This document shows positions 18,763-27,009 of a stretch of 64,000 nt of DNA, one piece after another. Position numbers and translations under genes: made by a program. Location: positions 1 to 64,000 of the forward strand of contig JACNJL010000050.1 of NCBI GenBank assembly GCA_014382585.1, read 5' to 3'. The stretch's first letter is position 1, and the number at the start of each line of letters is the position of its first letter. This DNA comes from Limisphaerales bacterium (GTDB taxonomy: Bacteria > Verrucomicrobiota > Verrucomicrobiia > Limisphaerales > UBA1100). The notes beneath the pieces are model-generated. The model saw only the letters and a list, made by a program, of their open reading frames with translations. It searched no databases and had not been told where the DNA came from.

Positions 18763-18798
18763 ATACAGGTCCGCGAAACAGTCCGAATTTGGACAAAA
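18763..18798 (-). promoter_or_regulatory. Conserved promoter/operator motif, copy 1
   Basis: On the minus strand this reads TTTTGTCCAA-N9-GTTTC-N2-GGACCTGTAT, about 30 nt before the sigma gene ATG. It shares 25 of 36 positions and identical block spacing with the copy at 5571-5606. That conservation in otherwise dissimilar intergenic DNA suggests a common promoter, probably for the ECF sigma factor itself, or an operator. The spacing of TGTCC to CTGTAT (22 nt) is long for a standard -35/-10 pair. Confidence 0.5.
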
Positions 18799-18989
18799 AA
18801 ATACTAGGGTTATTTTCAGGTGATTACGGGCACTTTGAAACTTCCTGCAAATAATCTCAAATTCCAGGCTACCTTTAAAGGTGATCCTAGGCCCAAGCTT
18901 ATCACTGGGAAAGCCATCGGGGACTTCTGATGCTCGTAGGTTCCATCATGGTTGACGCGCTTTCTCGCCTAACCTAAAGTCCGCCGCTC

Positions 18990-20315
18990 ATGTCCGCCTC
19001 GACAACCCTTTTAGAAGATAAACTTCACGAGTATCCCCAACAAGACGTGATCGACGGATCCGGTGGAGGATCCGCGGCGGTTCTTGATGACTGCCTGGAC
19101 CAGAACGGCGGAGTGTTGCAACTTCTGCACCGTTACGCCGGCCGAACATTTTGTACCCCCGGGAAACGGATTCGCCTCGATGAGGAGTCCTACTATCCGA
19201 ATTACATGGGCGGTACAGGGCTCGATGAACTCTGGATGTGCTGCACTGCTCCTATCGTGACAGGAGTCATCGACACGCGCACGGGTAAGGCCCCGTTCCG
19301 CGAAGGAGAAGCTCACGTCCTTACTCCCGGCGGCCAAGTCATCTCGCTGCAGGATTTGATCCTCGCCAATCCGAAAGCGGTTATGGGGGAGAAGGTCACG
19401 GCCTTTGCCGAAGAACTGTACGGTGACCCGACCTGGCCGATCGTGTCCAAGAAGTTCGACAACTTGAATCCGATCCCACATCACCTCCACTGGGCGAAGT
19501 GGGAAGTCTACGACATCAACTCCTTCGACAATCCCGGTGTCAGTCCGTCGCATTATCACACCACGGCCATGGGGCTGTATCCGTTTGTGACCAAGGACGA
19601 TTTTCTCGCCTGCATGAAGCGTTTCGGAAAGGGCGAGTACAACGGCGTCCGGCACTTGTCGCCGCACACTATGATGCAGCTGGATAACGGCTTCGTGATG
19701 CCGAACGGTGTCCTGCACTCACCGACCGACCTCTGCACACACGAGCTGCACGTTACGATGGATGAGCACTTCCTCGCAGAGGACCTCACGCTTGATGGAA
19801 GCATCGGAGCTGCCGATGCGTTCTACGCCTGCCGGGAAGAGGACTACCCGAAGGACCGGCACGAAGACTGGGAGTACTTGGTTGAAAAGTTCGACTTCGA
19901 AGCCAACCAAGACCCGGACTTCGTAAAGAAGAACTCGCGTCCAGCGGTCACCGCCGAAGAATTCGCAGGTGACGGGGTAGACGCACAGTGGATTGTCTAC
20001 GGAGATTTCCTTGGCGACCAGAAAGCCTCGATTCTTCGTTTAACGGTGGAGCCCGGCAACAAGACCACTTTCTGCCCCGAGAGTCCGGCCTTATTCCATA
20101 CCAATGGTGGAAGCGGCCGGGTTGGAAAGTTCGCAGTGAACTACCACCAGAACATGAAGCTTGGCGAACTCTACCCCGAGATCGGCTTCATCACTCAATC
20201 CGCGCTCAACAACGGCGGCGTGGAAATTGAAAACACCGGCTCCGAACCTCTGGTGTTGACCTTCGACTTCCCGCAAAACGCCCATTCCCGAACACCCGGC
20301 GTCTCAGCCCTTTAA
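18990..20315 (+). CDS. Cupin protein, possibly sugar-phosphate isomerase-like
   Basis: Protein of 441 residues without a signal peptide, so cytoplasmic. Histidine-rich segments PIPHHLHW (H164, H165, H167) and SPSHYHTTAMG (H188, H190) suggest a cupin metal site, and the C-terminal part (VEPGNKTTFCPES...LFHTNGGSGRVG) resembles a second cupin fold. The general look recalls class I mannose-6-phosphate isomerases, but the match is not strong enough to name the reaction. It is divergent from the sigma operon and its 3' end overlaps the convergent DUF1552 gene by 12 nt. Confidence 0.65.
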   Translation: MSASTTLLEDKLHEYPQQDVIDGSGGGSAAVLDDCLDQNGGVLQLLHRYAGRTFCTPGKRIRLDEESYYPNYMGGTGLDELWMCCTAPIVTGVIDTRTGKAPFREGEAHVLTPGGQVISLQDLILANPKAVMGEKVTAFAEELYGDPTWPIVSKKFDNLNPIPHHLHWAKWEVYDINSFDNPGVSPSHYHTTAMGLYPFVTKDDFLACMKRFGKGEYNGVRHLSPHTMMQLDNGFVMPNGVLHSPTDLCTHELHVTMDEHFLAEDLTLDGSIGAADAFYACREEDYPKDRHEDWEYLVEKFDFEANQDPDFVKKNSRPAVTAEEFAGDGVDAQWIVYGDFLGDQKASILRLTVEPGNKTTFCPESPALFHTNGGSGRVGKFAVNYHQNMKLGELYPEIGFITQSALNNGGVEIENTGSEPLVLTFDFPQNAHSRTPGVSAL

Positions 20316-21524
20316 CAAACCCATATCCTTCTGGCTGCTGCCGAAACGCTCGGCGTCGATGCCGTGTTTGTGCAGCAACTCTAGGTAGAGGTTGCAGAGT
20401 GGAGTCGGGCCGTCCAACACGGTGTGGGCCTGATGGCGGTAACCGCCGCCAGCCACGATCATGGGGAGGTTGTTGCAGGTGTGGTTGGAGGAATCACCAA
20501 AGTTGCTGCCCATGACCACCGTCGTATGATCGAGCAGGGTTCCTTCCCTCTCCTTGATCTGATCCATTTCAAAAAGAAACCGGTTGAAATGGCGCAAGGT
20601 ATCGACCTCAACTTGCTTAAGCTTGGCGATGACCTCTCTACGTCCGCCGTGATGCGATAGGGTATGCCAACCGCCAGTGGCTCCGGGCACTTTGATGGCG
20701 CCGTAGATCCAGTCCATGGACAAAGTGATCACGCGTGTGGAATCGGTCTGCAAAGCCAGCTTCGCCAGCTCAAACAAATTCCGAATCTTGGTGGAAAACG
20801 GAAACTCCGCGTCAGCACTCAGGCTCTTGGCCACCTTCGGCTTTTTGGTGTTCAGCCAAAACTGTTCGTGCTTCAGCTGAGTTTCCAGCTCGGCAATTAC
20901 CGTTTGATAGCTCTCCAGCTTGCCGGGATCCGAGCCTTGTTTGCGTAAATTCGCCAAATCGCGCTGGAGGTTGGTGAGGATGTTTTGGTCATTGCGCAGC
21001 CGCTGTTTGGTGGCCTGCAAATCCTCGTCTTTGAACAGCAGATCAAAAATCTTCGCCTCATCGTGCATCGGCGGGATGGCCGCGCCACGGTCGTTCCATG
21101 AACACCCCCAGCCACGGTCGTAGATACTGAAATTCAGGAACGGAAACCGCGTGTCGCTGCTCATCTTTCTGGCCAACACTTGGTCCAGCGAGATGCCATT
21201 CACAAAATTGGGCGACTCTGGGCTGGGCGTGCCGGTGAGAAACGATTTCTCTGAGTCGTGATTACTCGTCTCCATGCCGGGATGAAACAGATTCTGGAAC
21301 ACGGTCATCTTCTCCAGCGTCTTCATCCCCTTCAAATAATCGGAGGTGCCTAGATCGCCGCGTTTCTTGGGGAAGAAATAAGGCTCATAAAATCCCAAAC
21401 AACTGTTGATGAAAATGATCCGGCGCGGCACGGCCTTGTCTTTCGCCTCGGCCCGCTGCCCCAGCGACTGCAACGCCAGCGGCAACGCCATCCCCATCTT
21501 CAAAAATTCATTGCGACTGATCAT
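20304..21524 (-). CDS. DUF1552 protein with HTLSHH motif and no twin arginine
   Basis: Protein of 406 residues of the DUF1552 family. It carries the full family motif HTLSHH (in GGWHTLSHHGGRREV) and the C-terminal VAGGGYRHQ block. The N-terminus (MISRNEFLKMGMALPLALQSLGQ) has the layout of a Tat signal, but the twin arginine is replaced by S-R-N, so export may use Sec or an atypical Tat signal. It is downstream of its DUF1592 partner (4-nt overlap), the reverse of the gene order in the two left-hand pairs. Confidence 0.87.
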   Translation of the reverse strand: MISRNEFLKMGMALPLALQSLGQRAEAKDKAVPRRIIFINSCLGFYEPYFFPKKRGDLGTSDYLKGMKTLEKMTVFQNLFHPGMETSNHDSEKSFLTGTPSPESPNFVNGISLDQVLARKMSSDTRFPFLNFSIYDRGWGCSWNDRGAAIPPMHDEAKIFDLLFKDEDLQATKQRLRNDQNILTNLQRDLANLRKQGSDPGKLESYQTVIAELETQLKHEQFWLNTKKPKVAKSLSADAEFPFSTKIRNLFELAKLALQTDSTRVITLSMDWIYGAIKVPGATGGWHTLSHHGGRREVIAKLKQVEVDTLRHFNRFLFEMDQIKEREGTLLDHTTVVMGSNFGDSSNHTCNNLPMIVAGGGYRHQAHTVLDGPTPLCNLYLELLHKHGIDAERFGSSQKDMGLLKG

Positions 21525-24373
21525 TCCGCTTCGCCCTCCAGTGAATAGACCAAGACTTGGCGGATCAAGTCTTTCATCCCACAGGCATCTGCCTCGGCCG
21601 GGATCATTGCGTACAAGTGCAGGCGCTGCTGCAGATTTGGCGTATAGCCATTGGCGTACTCAAAAAACGTCTTTGCAAAATTGTAGGCGACCTTTCGGTG
21701 CTTCGAGAGCAGGATTTTCTTGAGCCCAAACACATCCTCAAACTTGGCTCGCCCCACCTCTCCGGCAGCATCCACGTTGCCCGTCAGTTTAAAATATCCC
21801 TTCGGCCGATACTGGAACGTACCGCGATGCGGTAGCTTGATGCGGTACTGCGTGCGCCATTGGCCGGTGGCATCAAAGCTCTCCAGTGCAAACCCATAGG
21901 GATCGATACTCTTATGGCAGGCGAAACAGGCCGCGTTGTTTTTGTGCTGCTCAATCTGCTCGCGCAACGTCGCGGCGGCCGGCCCGTGATCCGGCTCAAT
22001 CGCCTTCACGCTTTCAGGCGGTGGCGAAAGCGTGTTGCCCGCAATCGTCTTGGAAACCCACGCGCCGCGCCGGATGGGCGAAGTCTCAAAACCATCGGCG
22101 GTCACCTTGAGAATGCTCCCCATCGTCAAGAGCCCGCCGCGCGGCACCTCAGGCGCAAAGGTCACCTTGCGCATCTGTTGGCCAATCACGCCGTCAATGC
22201 CGTAGTGCTGGGCAAGGCGTTGGTTGAGGAATGAAAAATCCGAATCAATCAAATGGCTCACTGACAGGTTTTCTTGAATGAGATGATTGAGGTACGCCTC
22301 GGTCTCCTTCGGCAGATAACGGTTCAGCAGATCATCGTAAATCGGATACAATTTCAGCGACGGCGACACCTTGTTGAACTCCCGCAGGTTGAGCCATTGA
22401 TCGCAAAACGAATGGATCATGCGCGCGCTCCGCGGATCCTGCAGCAGCCGATCGATTTGCGCGGCCAACGTTTTGCCCTCTAATTGATCGACTTTCGCCA
22501 GCCGCAATAGTTCTGCATCCGGCACGGATAACCACAGCACCCGCGACAATGCCGCCGCCTTGGCGTAGGACGCATTGGCGTGTTCACCCGGTGCCATGAG
22601 AAACCGATGCGACCCCAGCACCGCCTTCAAGCCCAACCGCGTCGCCGCCACAAAATCGCCCTGCTCCCGGAACGCCGCTAGGCTAATGGCATAATACGGC
22701 GCCAACTCGGCCTCCGTCAGGCTCGAGGCAAATGCCCGTTCGGCAAACCGGCGAATCACGCGTTTCAATTCATCAACCGATTCAGACACAACCGAAACCG
22801 CAAGCGTGGAATCGTCTTGCGGCAACGCCGTCATTACATCCAGTTTACCAATGGATGCCAGTGAGCGGCCATCAATTGTAAACGCGTCGGTGATCAGAAA
22901 TTTAATAAACCGTTTAGCGATCGGCTTGGGAAACACGATCGGCTGTTCATTGGCCAACCGAATCTCCAAGTTCCCCGCCAACACCGGCTTGCCCCATGAT
23001 TTGCCATCATCGGAAACATAAATCGCGTACGCCTTCACCTGCCCATTGCCGTTGCCGCCCGACCAAGTGGCGTACGACAGCCCGTCGATCGATTTGCCTT
23101 TCGGATTCTCCAGCACCACAAAGTGCGGCGGCTTGGCGAGCGTCGGCTTGAAGCGCGTGTGCCAGAAGGTCCTATTGGAGCCATCCTGCATGCGCTCCTT
23201 TTCCATCCCCTTTTGAAAACTGCTCACAGTGATGCGCCCGCCAATGGCCTTCAGTTTGGTTTGCGAAACCGCCGCCGATACCGCCTCACGCGGCGGCGCT
23301 TGCAACGGCAAGCCCGCAAACACATCGCGATAAGTCTGTGGCGGCCACTGCTCATGCACCGGCCCGCGCGCTTTCAACTGCTTGATGTACGCGCCCACCT
23401 TGCCGTTCTGCTGACGAAAGTTATGTCTGGAATAACAGTGCACTGAGACATTTTCGTCCGGACGCAAAAAGGCGCGGATGGTGTGAGATTTCATCTCGCG
23501 ATTGCCCAGCGAAATCACGTCCAGCAAACGCTGTGGCTGCGGCCGGTCATCGGCGTAATAATATTTGCCCGCGTACACCATCAGGCTCACATCCTCCGGG
23601 AACGCCCCAAGCTTCAGCGCATCAAAGGTCAGTTCGTACCAACCGGGCACCGGCGGATCGAAGTTGTCGTAGAAAAAAGAATAACTGTTGCCGTTATTGG
23701 CGCGCGTCCAGGAAAAGAGAATGCCGTCCTCGTAGGGCCGAGTGTAAATATTGTACGACTTGTGACTGTCCTTAAGCTTGCTCGTCACCCACACGCGTTC
23801 CGGCTCAAACCCCTTCGCCGGTAGGGCAAACTCCAGCAGATCATCCACCGCCGTGAAGTAGGCCGTGAGCATTTCCTTGGTCAACTGCACCCGCCGATCC
23901 GAATCAAAATTGCGTGTGCCGCGGTCTTCCGGAATCTCGCCGGTCAAATCCAGCTTCACCCCAAGCAAATCATTGGCCGAATTCACAAACTCATGCCGAC
24001 TGATCCGCCGAAACGATTTGGGTGCTGACGCCTTCTGCCGCTGTGCCAGCCACTGCAGCATCAACTGTCGCTCCTCGGCCTTCGGCTGCTTCTTATTCGC
24101 CGGCGGCATCTTCGCCGTGATCAGGTTTTCAAACACCAACGCCCCGTCTGATCCGTCCCGCTCCAGAAGCTGGGTTAAATCCAAACCACCCTTTTTCGTC
24201 TCCCCATCGTGACAATCAAAACAGTACTGCTCAAAATGTTCCTGAGCCACCTCCGCAAAATCCCGCGGCGGCCGCTTGGCCTCGATGCCAAATGCCTCCG
24301 CACTCCACATCATCGCCCATGCGTACAAGGGGATGCAGAATCGCTTGCGAAGAAGTTTAATCATCGGGCTCAT
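21521..24373 (-). CDS. DUF1592-family diheme protein with F5/8 type C (discoidin) insert
   Basis: Protein of 950 residues; a start at 24373 or three codons later (MIKLLRKRF) is possible, both giving a signal-like N-terminus. It has planctomycete cytochrome C (CFDCH at 51-55), DUF1587 (RRISRHEFVNSANDLLGV), an inserted domain at about 372-510 with F5/8C features (WSGGNGNGQVKAYAIYVSDDGKSWGKPVL..., RFIKFLITDAF), DUF1595/1592 (LSRVLWLSVPDAELLRLA), DUF1588 with CFACH near residue 814, and DUF1585. F5/8C domains commonly bind glycans, pointing to a carbohydrate partner. It is the penultimate gene of the 29074-20304 operon. Confidence 0.88.
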   Translation of the reverse strand: MSPMIKLLRKRFCIPLYAWAMMWSAEAFGIEAKRPPRDFAEVAQEHFEQYCFDCHDGETKKGGLDLTQLLERDGSDGALVFENLITAKMPPANKKQPKAEERQLMLQWLAQRQKASAPKSFRRISRHEFVNSANDLLGVKLDLTGEIPEDRGTRNFDSDRRVQLTKEMLTAYFTAVDDLLEFALPAKGFEPERVWVTSKLKDSHKSYNIYTRPYEDGILFSWTRANNGNSYSFFYDNFDPPVPGWYELTFDALKLGAFPEDVSLMVYAGKYYYADDRPQPQRLLDVISLGNREMKSHTIRAFLRPDENVSVHCYSRHNFRQQNGKVGAYIKQLKARGPVHEQWPPQTYRDVFAGLPLQAPPREAVSAAVSQTKLKAIGGRITVSSFQKGMEKERMQDGSNRTFWHTRFKPTLAKPPHFVVLENPKGKSIDGLSYATWSGGNGNGQVKAYAIYVSDDGKSWGKPVLAGNLEIRLANEQPIVFPKPIAKRFIKFLITDAFTIDGRSLASIGKLDVMTALPQDDSTLAVSVVSESVDELKRVIRRFAERAFASSLTEAELAPYYAISLAAFREQGDFVAATRLGLKAVLGSHRFLMAPGEHANASYAKAAALSRVLWLSVPDAELLRLAKVDQLEGKTLAAQIDRLLQDPRSARMIHSFCDQWLNLREFNKVSPSLKLYPIYDDLLNRYLPKETEAYLNHLIQENLSVSHLIDSDFSFLNQRLAQHYGIDGVIGQQMRKVTFAPEVPRGGLLTMGSILKVTADGFETSPIRRGAWVSKTIAGNTLSPPPESVKAIEPDHGPAAATLREQIEQHKNNAACFACHKSIDPYGFALESFDATGQWRTQYRIKLPHRGTFQYRPKGYFKLTGNVDAAGEVGRAKFEDVFGLKKILLSKHRKVAYNFAKTFFEYANGYTPNLQQRLHLYAMIPAEADACGMKDLIRQVLVYSLEGEAE
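24101..24236 (-). repeat. Direct repeat copy 1 (inside DUF1592 gene)
   Basis: This stretch encodes the N-terminal heme region (CFDCHDGETKKGGLDLTQLL) of the DUF1592 gene. It recurs with only scattered substitutions at 25663-25797 in the chimeric remnant, same orientation and almost the same length. This indicates a local duplication or gene-conversion event. Confidence 0.85.
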
Positions 24374-24431
24374 TTATACTCATGCGCGAAAACGCGAACA
24401 AGCCTCTACCAGCCGGCCTGAAATGGCACAG

Positions 24432-25349
24432 CTATTTCTTGCCAGATGCATTCTCTTGTTCGGCTTCCTCTTCTATAATTTTCTTGTCCCTAAACCATTG
24501 CAAACAAAGATCCGGCCAAGTGGAAAGCGGGTACTGTTTTGGCCGAAGGGAAAATCCGTGACCGCCCTTCTCAAAAAAGTGGACACGAATAGATGCACCG
24601 GCTTCTTTCAGAGCATTGGCATAAATTGGATTTCCGGGAAAGAAGCCCTTGTCGTCTTTGGCTGATACAATCAGGGTTGGGCTGATTTCATCGGAAACAG
24701 TAAAGTCCTTACTCAGTTCCTTCCCCTTGTTCATATAGGCCGGATAAAGCAAAACCGTGAAGTCTGGTTTGCAGCTGACAGCGTCGAGCTTATCTACTTC
24801 CTGATAGGTTTTAATATCAAAACCTGTACTGACCCGGGCCGCCAGGTGTCCTCCCGCTGAAGAACCCATTACGCCAATCCGCTTTGGGTCTAGGTTCCAC
24901 TCTGATGCTCGCGAGCGGACAATGCGAACAGCTCGCTGAATATCCTCAAACGCATCTTTGCGTTTTTGGGGGACCCGGTATATCAAGACAAAGGCAGAGA
25001 CTCCGTGTTGATTGAGCCACTTGGCAATCGGCTCCATTTTCGTAGTTACAAGATGGCTGTATCCTCCCCCGGGACATAAAATGACCGCGGGCCCAGGCTT
25101 CTTCGTAGCGGGAGCCGGGAAATAGCGCATTGAAGGTTTGGTTACATCGGTGAGGCGTATGTGCCCATCACCACGATCGGGCTTCGGCGTTCCCATACCT
25201 GTGCCGTCTTGATTCGCTGTATCCTTGGGCCAGAGCATAATGATCTGGCTTGCCTTCACCTCGTTCGCATTCGCGATCATTGCAGTGCTCCAAAAAGAAA
25301 TGCCGCATAATAGAAAGAACAGTAGTCGGGCTCTGGTTGAGGTATTCAT
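24432..25349 (-). CDS. Secreted alpha/beta-hydrolase esterase
   Basis: Protein of 305 residues with a signal peptide (cleavage after ANA). It has the alpha/beta-hydrolase layout of acetyl-xylan-esterase-like or BD-FAE enzymes: oxyanion motif CPGGGY (92-97), nucleophile S164 in GSSAG, an aspartate in SAKDDKGFF (about 232-233) and catalytic H264 in KGGHGFSL. It probably removes acetyl or other acyl groups from polysaccharides. It lies between the chimeric remnant and the DUF1592 gene, in an operon with a sulfatase and an O-acetylesterase. Confidence 0.88.
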   Translation of the reverse strand: MNTSTRARLLFFLLCGISFWSTAMIANANEVKASQIIMLWPKDTANQDGTGMGTPKPDRGDGHIRLTDVTKPSMRYFPAPATKKPGPAVILCPGGGYSHLVTTKMEPIAKWLNQHGVSAFVLIYRVPQKRKDAFEDIQRAVRIVRSRASEWNLDPKRIGVMGSSAGGHLAARVSTGFDIKTYQEVDKLDAVSCKPDFTVLLYPAYMNKGKELSKDFTVSDEISPTLIVSAKDDKGFFPGNPIYANALKEAGASIRVHFFEKGGHGFSLRPKQYPLSTWPDLCLQWFRDKKIIEEEAEQENASGKK

Positions 25350-25410
25350 AAGTGCATTTCCAGTTTCTTTTTCATGTCGAGCAATGAGCGTTTTATCCGC
25401 CGTTCAAGCC

Positions 25411-25917
25411 CTATCCATCGCCCTGTATTTTGGCGAGCAGTGCATGCATGGCCTTCACGCGTTCGGGATGCCGATCCCATAGGTCGGTGGTCTCAAACGG
25501 ATCGATTTTCAAGTTGAACAACATGCCTTTGCCGGCGGCCGGCCGCACGCGATCAGGGCCCTGGCCGAAGATAATTTTCCACGGGCCATCGCGCAGCGTC
25601 TTCACGCCGTTGCCGGCCTGATTAACCATCGGCCCGCGCCGGGTCGGGTTACCGAAAAAGGCCGGCGGCATCTTGGCCGTGATCAGGTTTTCGAACACCA
25701 ACGATCCATCCGAGCCCTCCCGTTCCAGAACTTGGGTTAAATCCAAACCACCCTTTTTCGTCTCCCCATTGTGACAATCAAAACAGTACTGCTCAAAGTT
25801 CCGAAAGGCATTCTCACCGAGCTTTGATCGAGAAGGATTTGCTTCGGCAAAAAGCGGGGGGGGGAAACCATCAAACTCAAGGTGCATATGGTGAGGAATC
25901 CCCTCATCATTAATCAC
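25411..25917 (-). pseudogene. Chimeric remnant: DUF1592 heme segment fused to a sulfatase C-terminus
   Basis: An open frame of 168 codons joins parts of two unrelated families. Residues ~38-86 (FEQYCFDCHNGETKKGG..., LVFENLITAKMPPA) match the N-terminal heme segment of the DUF1592 protein encoded 1.3 kb away. Residues ~100-168 (LRDGPWKIIFG, LFNLKIDPFETTDLWDRHPERVKAM) match the C-terminal strand and helix of sulfatases. Neither domain is complete: there is no sulfatase active site and no DUF1592 body. A run of nine C (minus strand, 25856-25864) near the start is a slippage-prone tract. I read it as the remains of a sulfatase gene overwritten by recombination, though it is intact and could be expressed (4-nt overlap with the upstream gene). 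Confidence 0.8.
25663..25797 (-). repeat. Direct repeat copy 2 (inside chimeric remnant)
   Basis: Near-identical to 24101-24236, with scattered substitutions, many of them silent. It marks the segment transplanted from the DUF1592 gene into a degenerate sulfatase gene. Confidence 0.85.
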
Positions 25918-26999
25918 TTGGTTTTTCCGAGCAGCTCCACCATCGCCTTGCCCATGCCCAGCCCCACGTTCATGTAAGTCTTGGCATTACCACCGTAATG
26001 AGCGTTGGAGCTGGAGCCCATGCTCAGCGGATGCGTGTACACCACCGCCGCCTCACCCGGGTGCGCCTTGCCAAAGGCGAACATGCCGTCGATGATCAGC
26101 TTCTCGTTGCCGGTAGCCTTGGCTTTGTCGGTTTGGCCGAGCGTGGCGACCACCATCTTGGCCTTGGGCGCGTTGAACTCTTTGCGAAGCGCCTTGAAAA
26201 GTTGTTCCAGATTTTTGCCATACACGGCTGAATGCGCGGCGTTGTATCGATCCTTGTCTCCCTGCCACCACAAGAAGCCCGCCACCTCGTAGCCTTTGCC
26301 GCCGGGGTAGTGTTTATCGAGCTCTTTGAGCACGGCCTTGGCCCGGGCGACGTCGCCGGCGTACTGTAAACCGGCGTGCCAGGTGTGCTTGGGGGGCTCG
26401 GGCACCTCGCCCTTCGTCCAGCTCGGATGACGCACCTCATCGTTATAGGCCGGAGTAACAAGGGTAATCTTCTTTCCGGTCTTCTTGTCGGTTGCCTCCA
26501 CCTCGTGGCGTGGGCTGCCCGGGGGAAGGAGATCCCAGCCGAGACTCCGGTTGCCAATCGAACTTTTGAGAATCAGCACGGGTTCATCCAGCGCGTTGCC
26601 AAGTTGATGACCGATGCCGGTCTCAATGCCGATCTTACCCCCGGAGACTGTCAGCCAGTCGTTACGTCGAACGCCGCCGCGACCTCCCGGCCCGCCACTG
26701 CCCATCGTGTGGACATTACGCACGTCTTTCCGGGTGATCCAGTTACCCGCGTCATCAACCATGAAGGGATAGAGCTTCTCTTTCTGAACAGCGTGTTCAA
26801 GCGAGCCCTCCTTGTCGCCCTTGACCCTGCCCATCTCAAGCGTGTTTGACTGGCCCATGATGATGAAAACCTTAACCTGTTTTGTCATATCCGCGGGCTT
26901 AGCATTCAGGCTAGGTCCTTTGGCGGAAACCGAAAGGGTTAATGCAATCAACACGATGATGGCAGTGAGTGATTGGAAGCGATAGTTTTTGGGGTTCAT
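25914..26999 (-). CDS. Sialate O-acetylesterase-family (SASA) carbohydrate esterase
   Basis: Protein of 361 residues with a signal peptide (cleavage near VSA). The SGNH-like motif MGQSN (S51 the probable nucleophile) and FLWWQGDKD match the SASA/DUF303 carbohydrate-esterase family, which removes O-acetyl groups from glycans. A DxxH-like ending around HYGGNAKTY may complete the site. It is encoded 10 nt after the sulfatase at 27010-28407 and overlaps the chimeric remnant by 4 nt, so it is an operon partner in removing polysaccharide substituents. Confidence 0.88.
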   Translation of the reverse strand: MNPKNYRFQSLTAIIVLIALTLSVSAKGPSLNAKPADMTKQVKVFIIMGQSNTLEMGRVKGDKEGSLEHAVQKEKLYPFMVDDAGNWITRKDVRNVHTMGSGGPGGRGGVRRNDWLTVSGGKIGIETGIGHQLGNALDEPVLILKSSIGNRSLGWDLLPPGSPRHEVEATDKKTGKKITLVTPAYNDEVRHPSWTKGEVPEPPKHTWHAGLQYAGDVARAKAVLKELDKHYPGGKGYEVAGFLWWQGDKDRYNAAHSAVYGKNLEQLFKALRKEFNAPKAKMVVATLGQTDKAKATGNEKLIIDGMFAFGKAHPGEAAVVYTHPLSMGSSSNAHYGGNAKTYMNVGLGMGKAMVELLGKTK

Positions 27000-27009
27000 T
27001 TGGTTTTAA

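Noticed and set aside
25411-25917. Considered a genuine small cytochrome gene
   Set aside because: The heme segment is a near copy of the neighbouring DUF1592 gene and the rest is a sulfatase C-terminus, so a recombination remnant explains it better.
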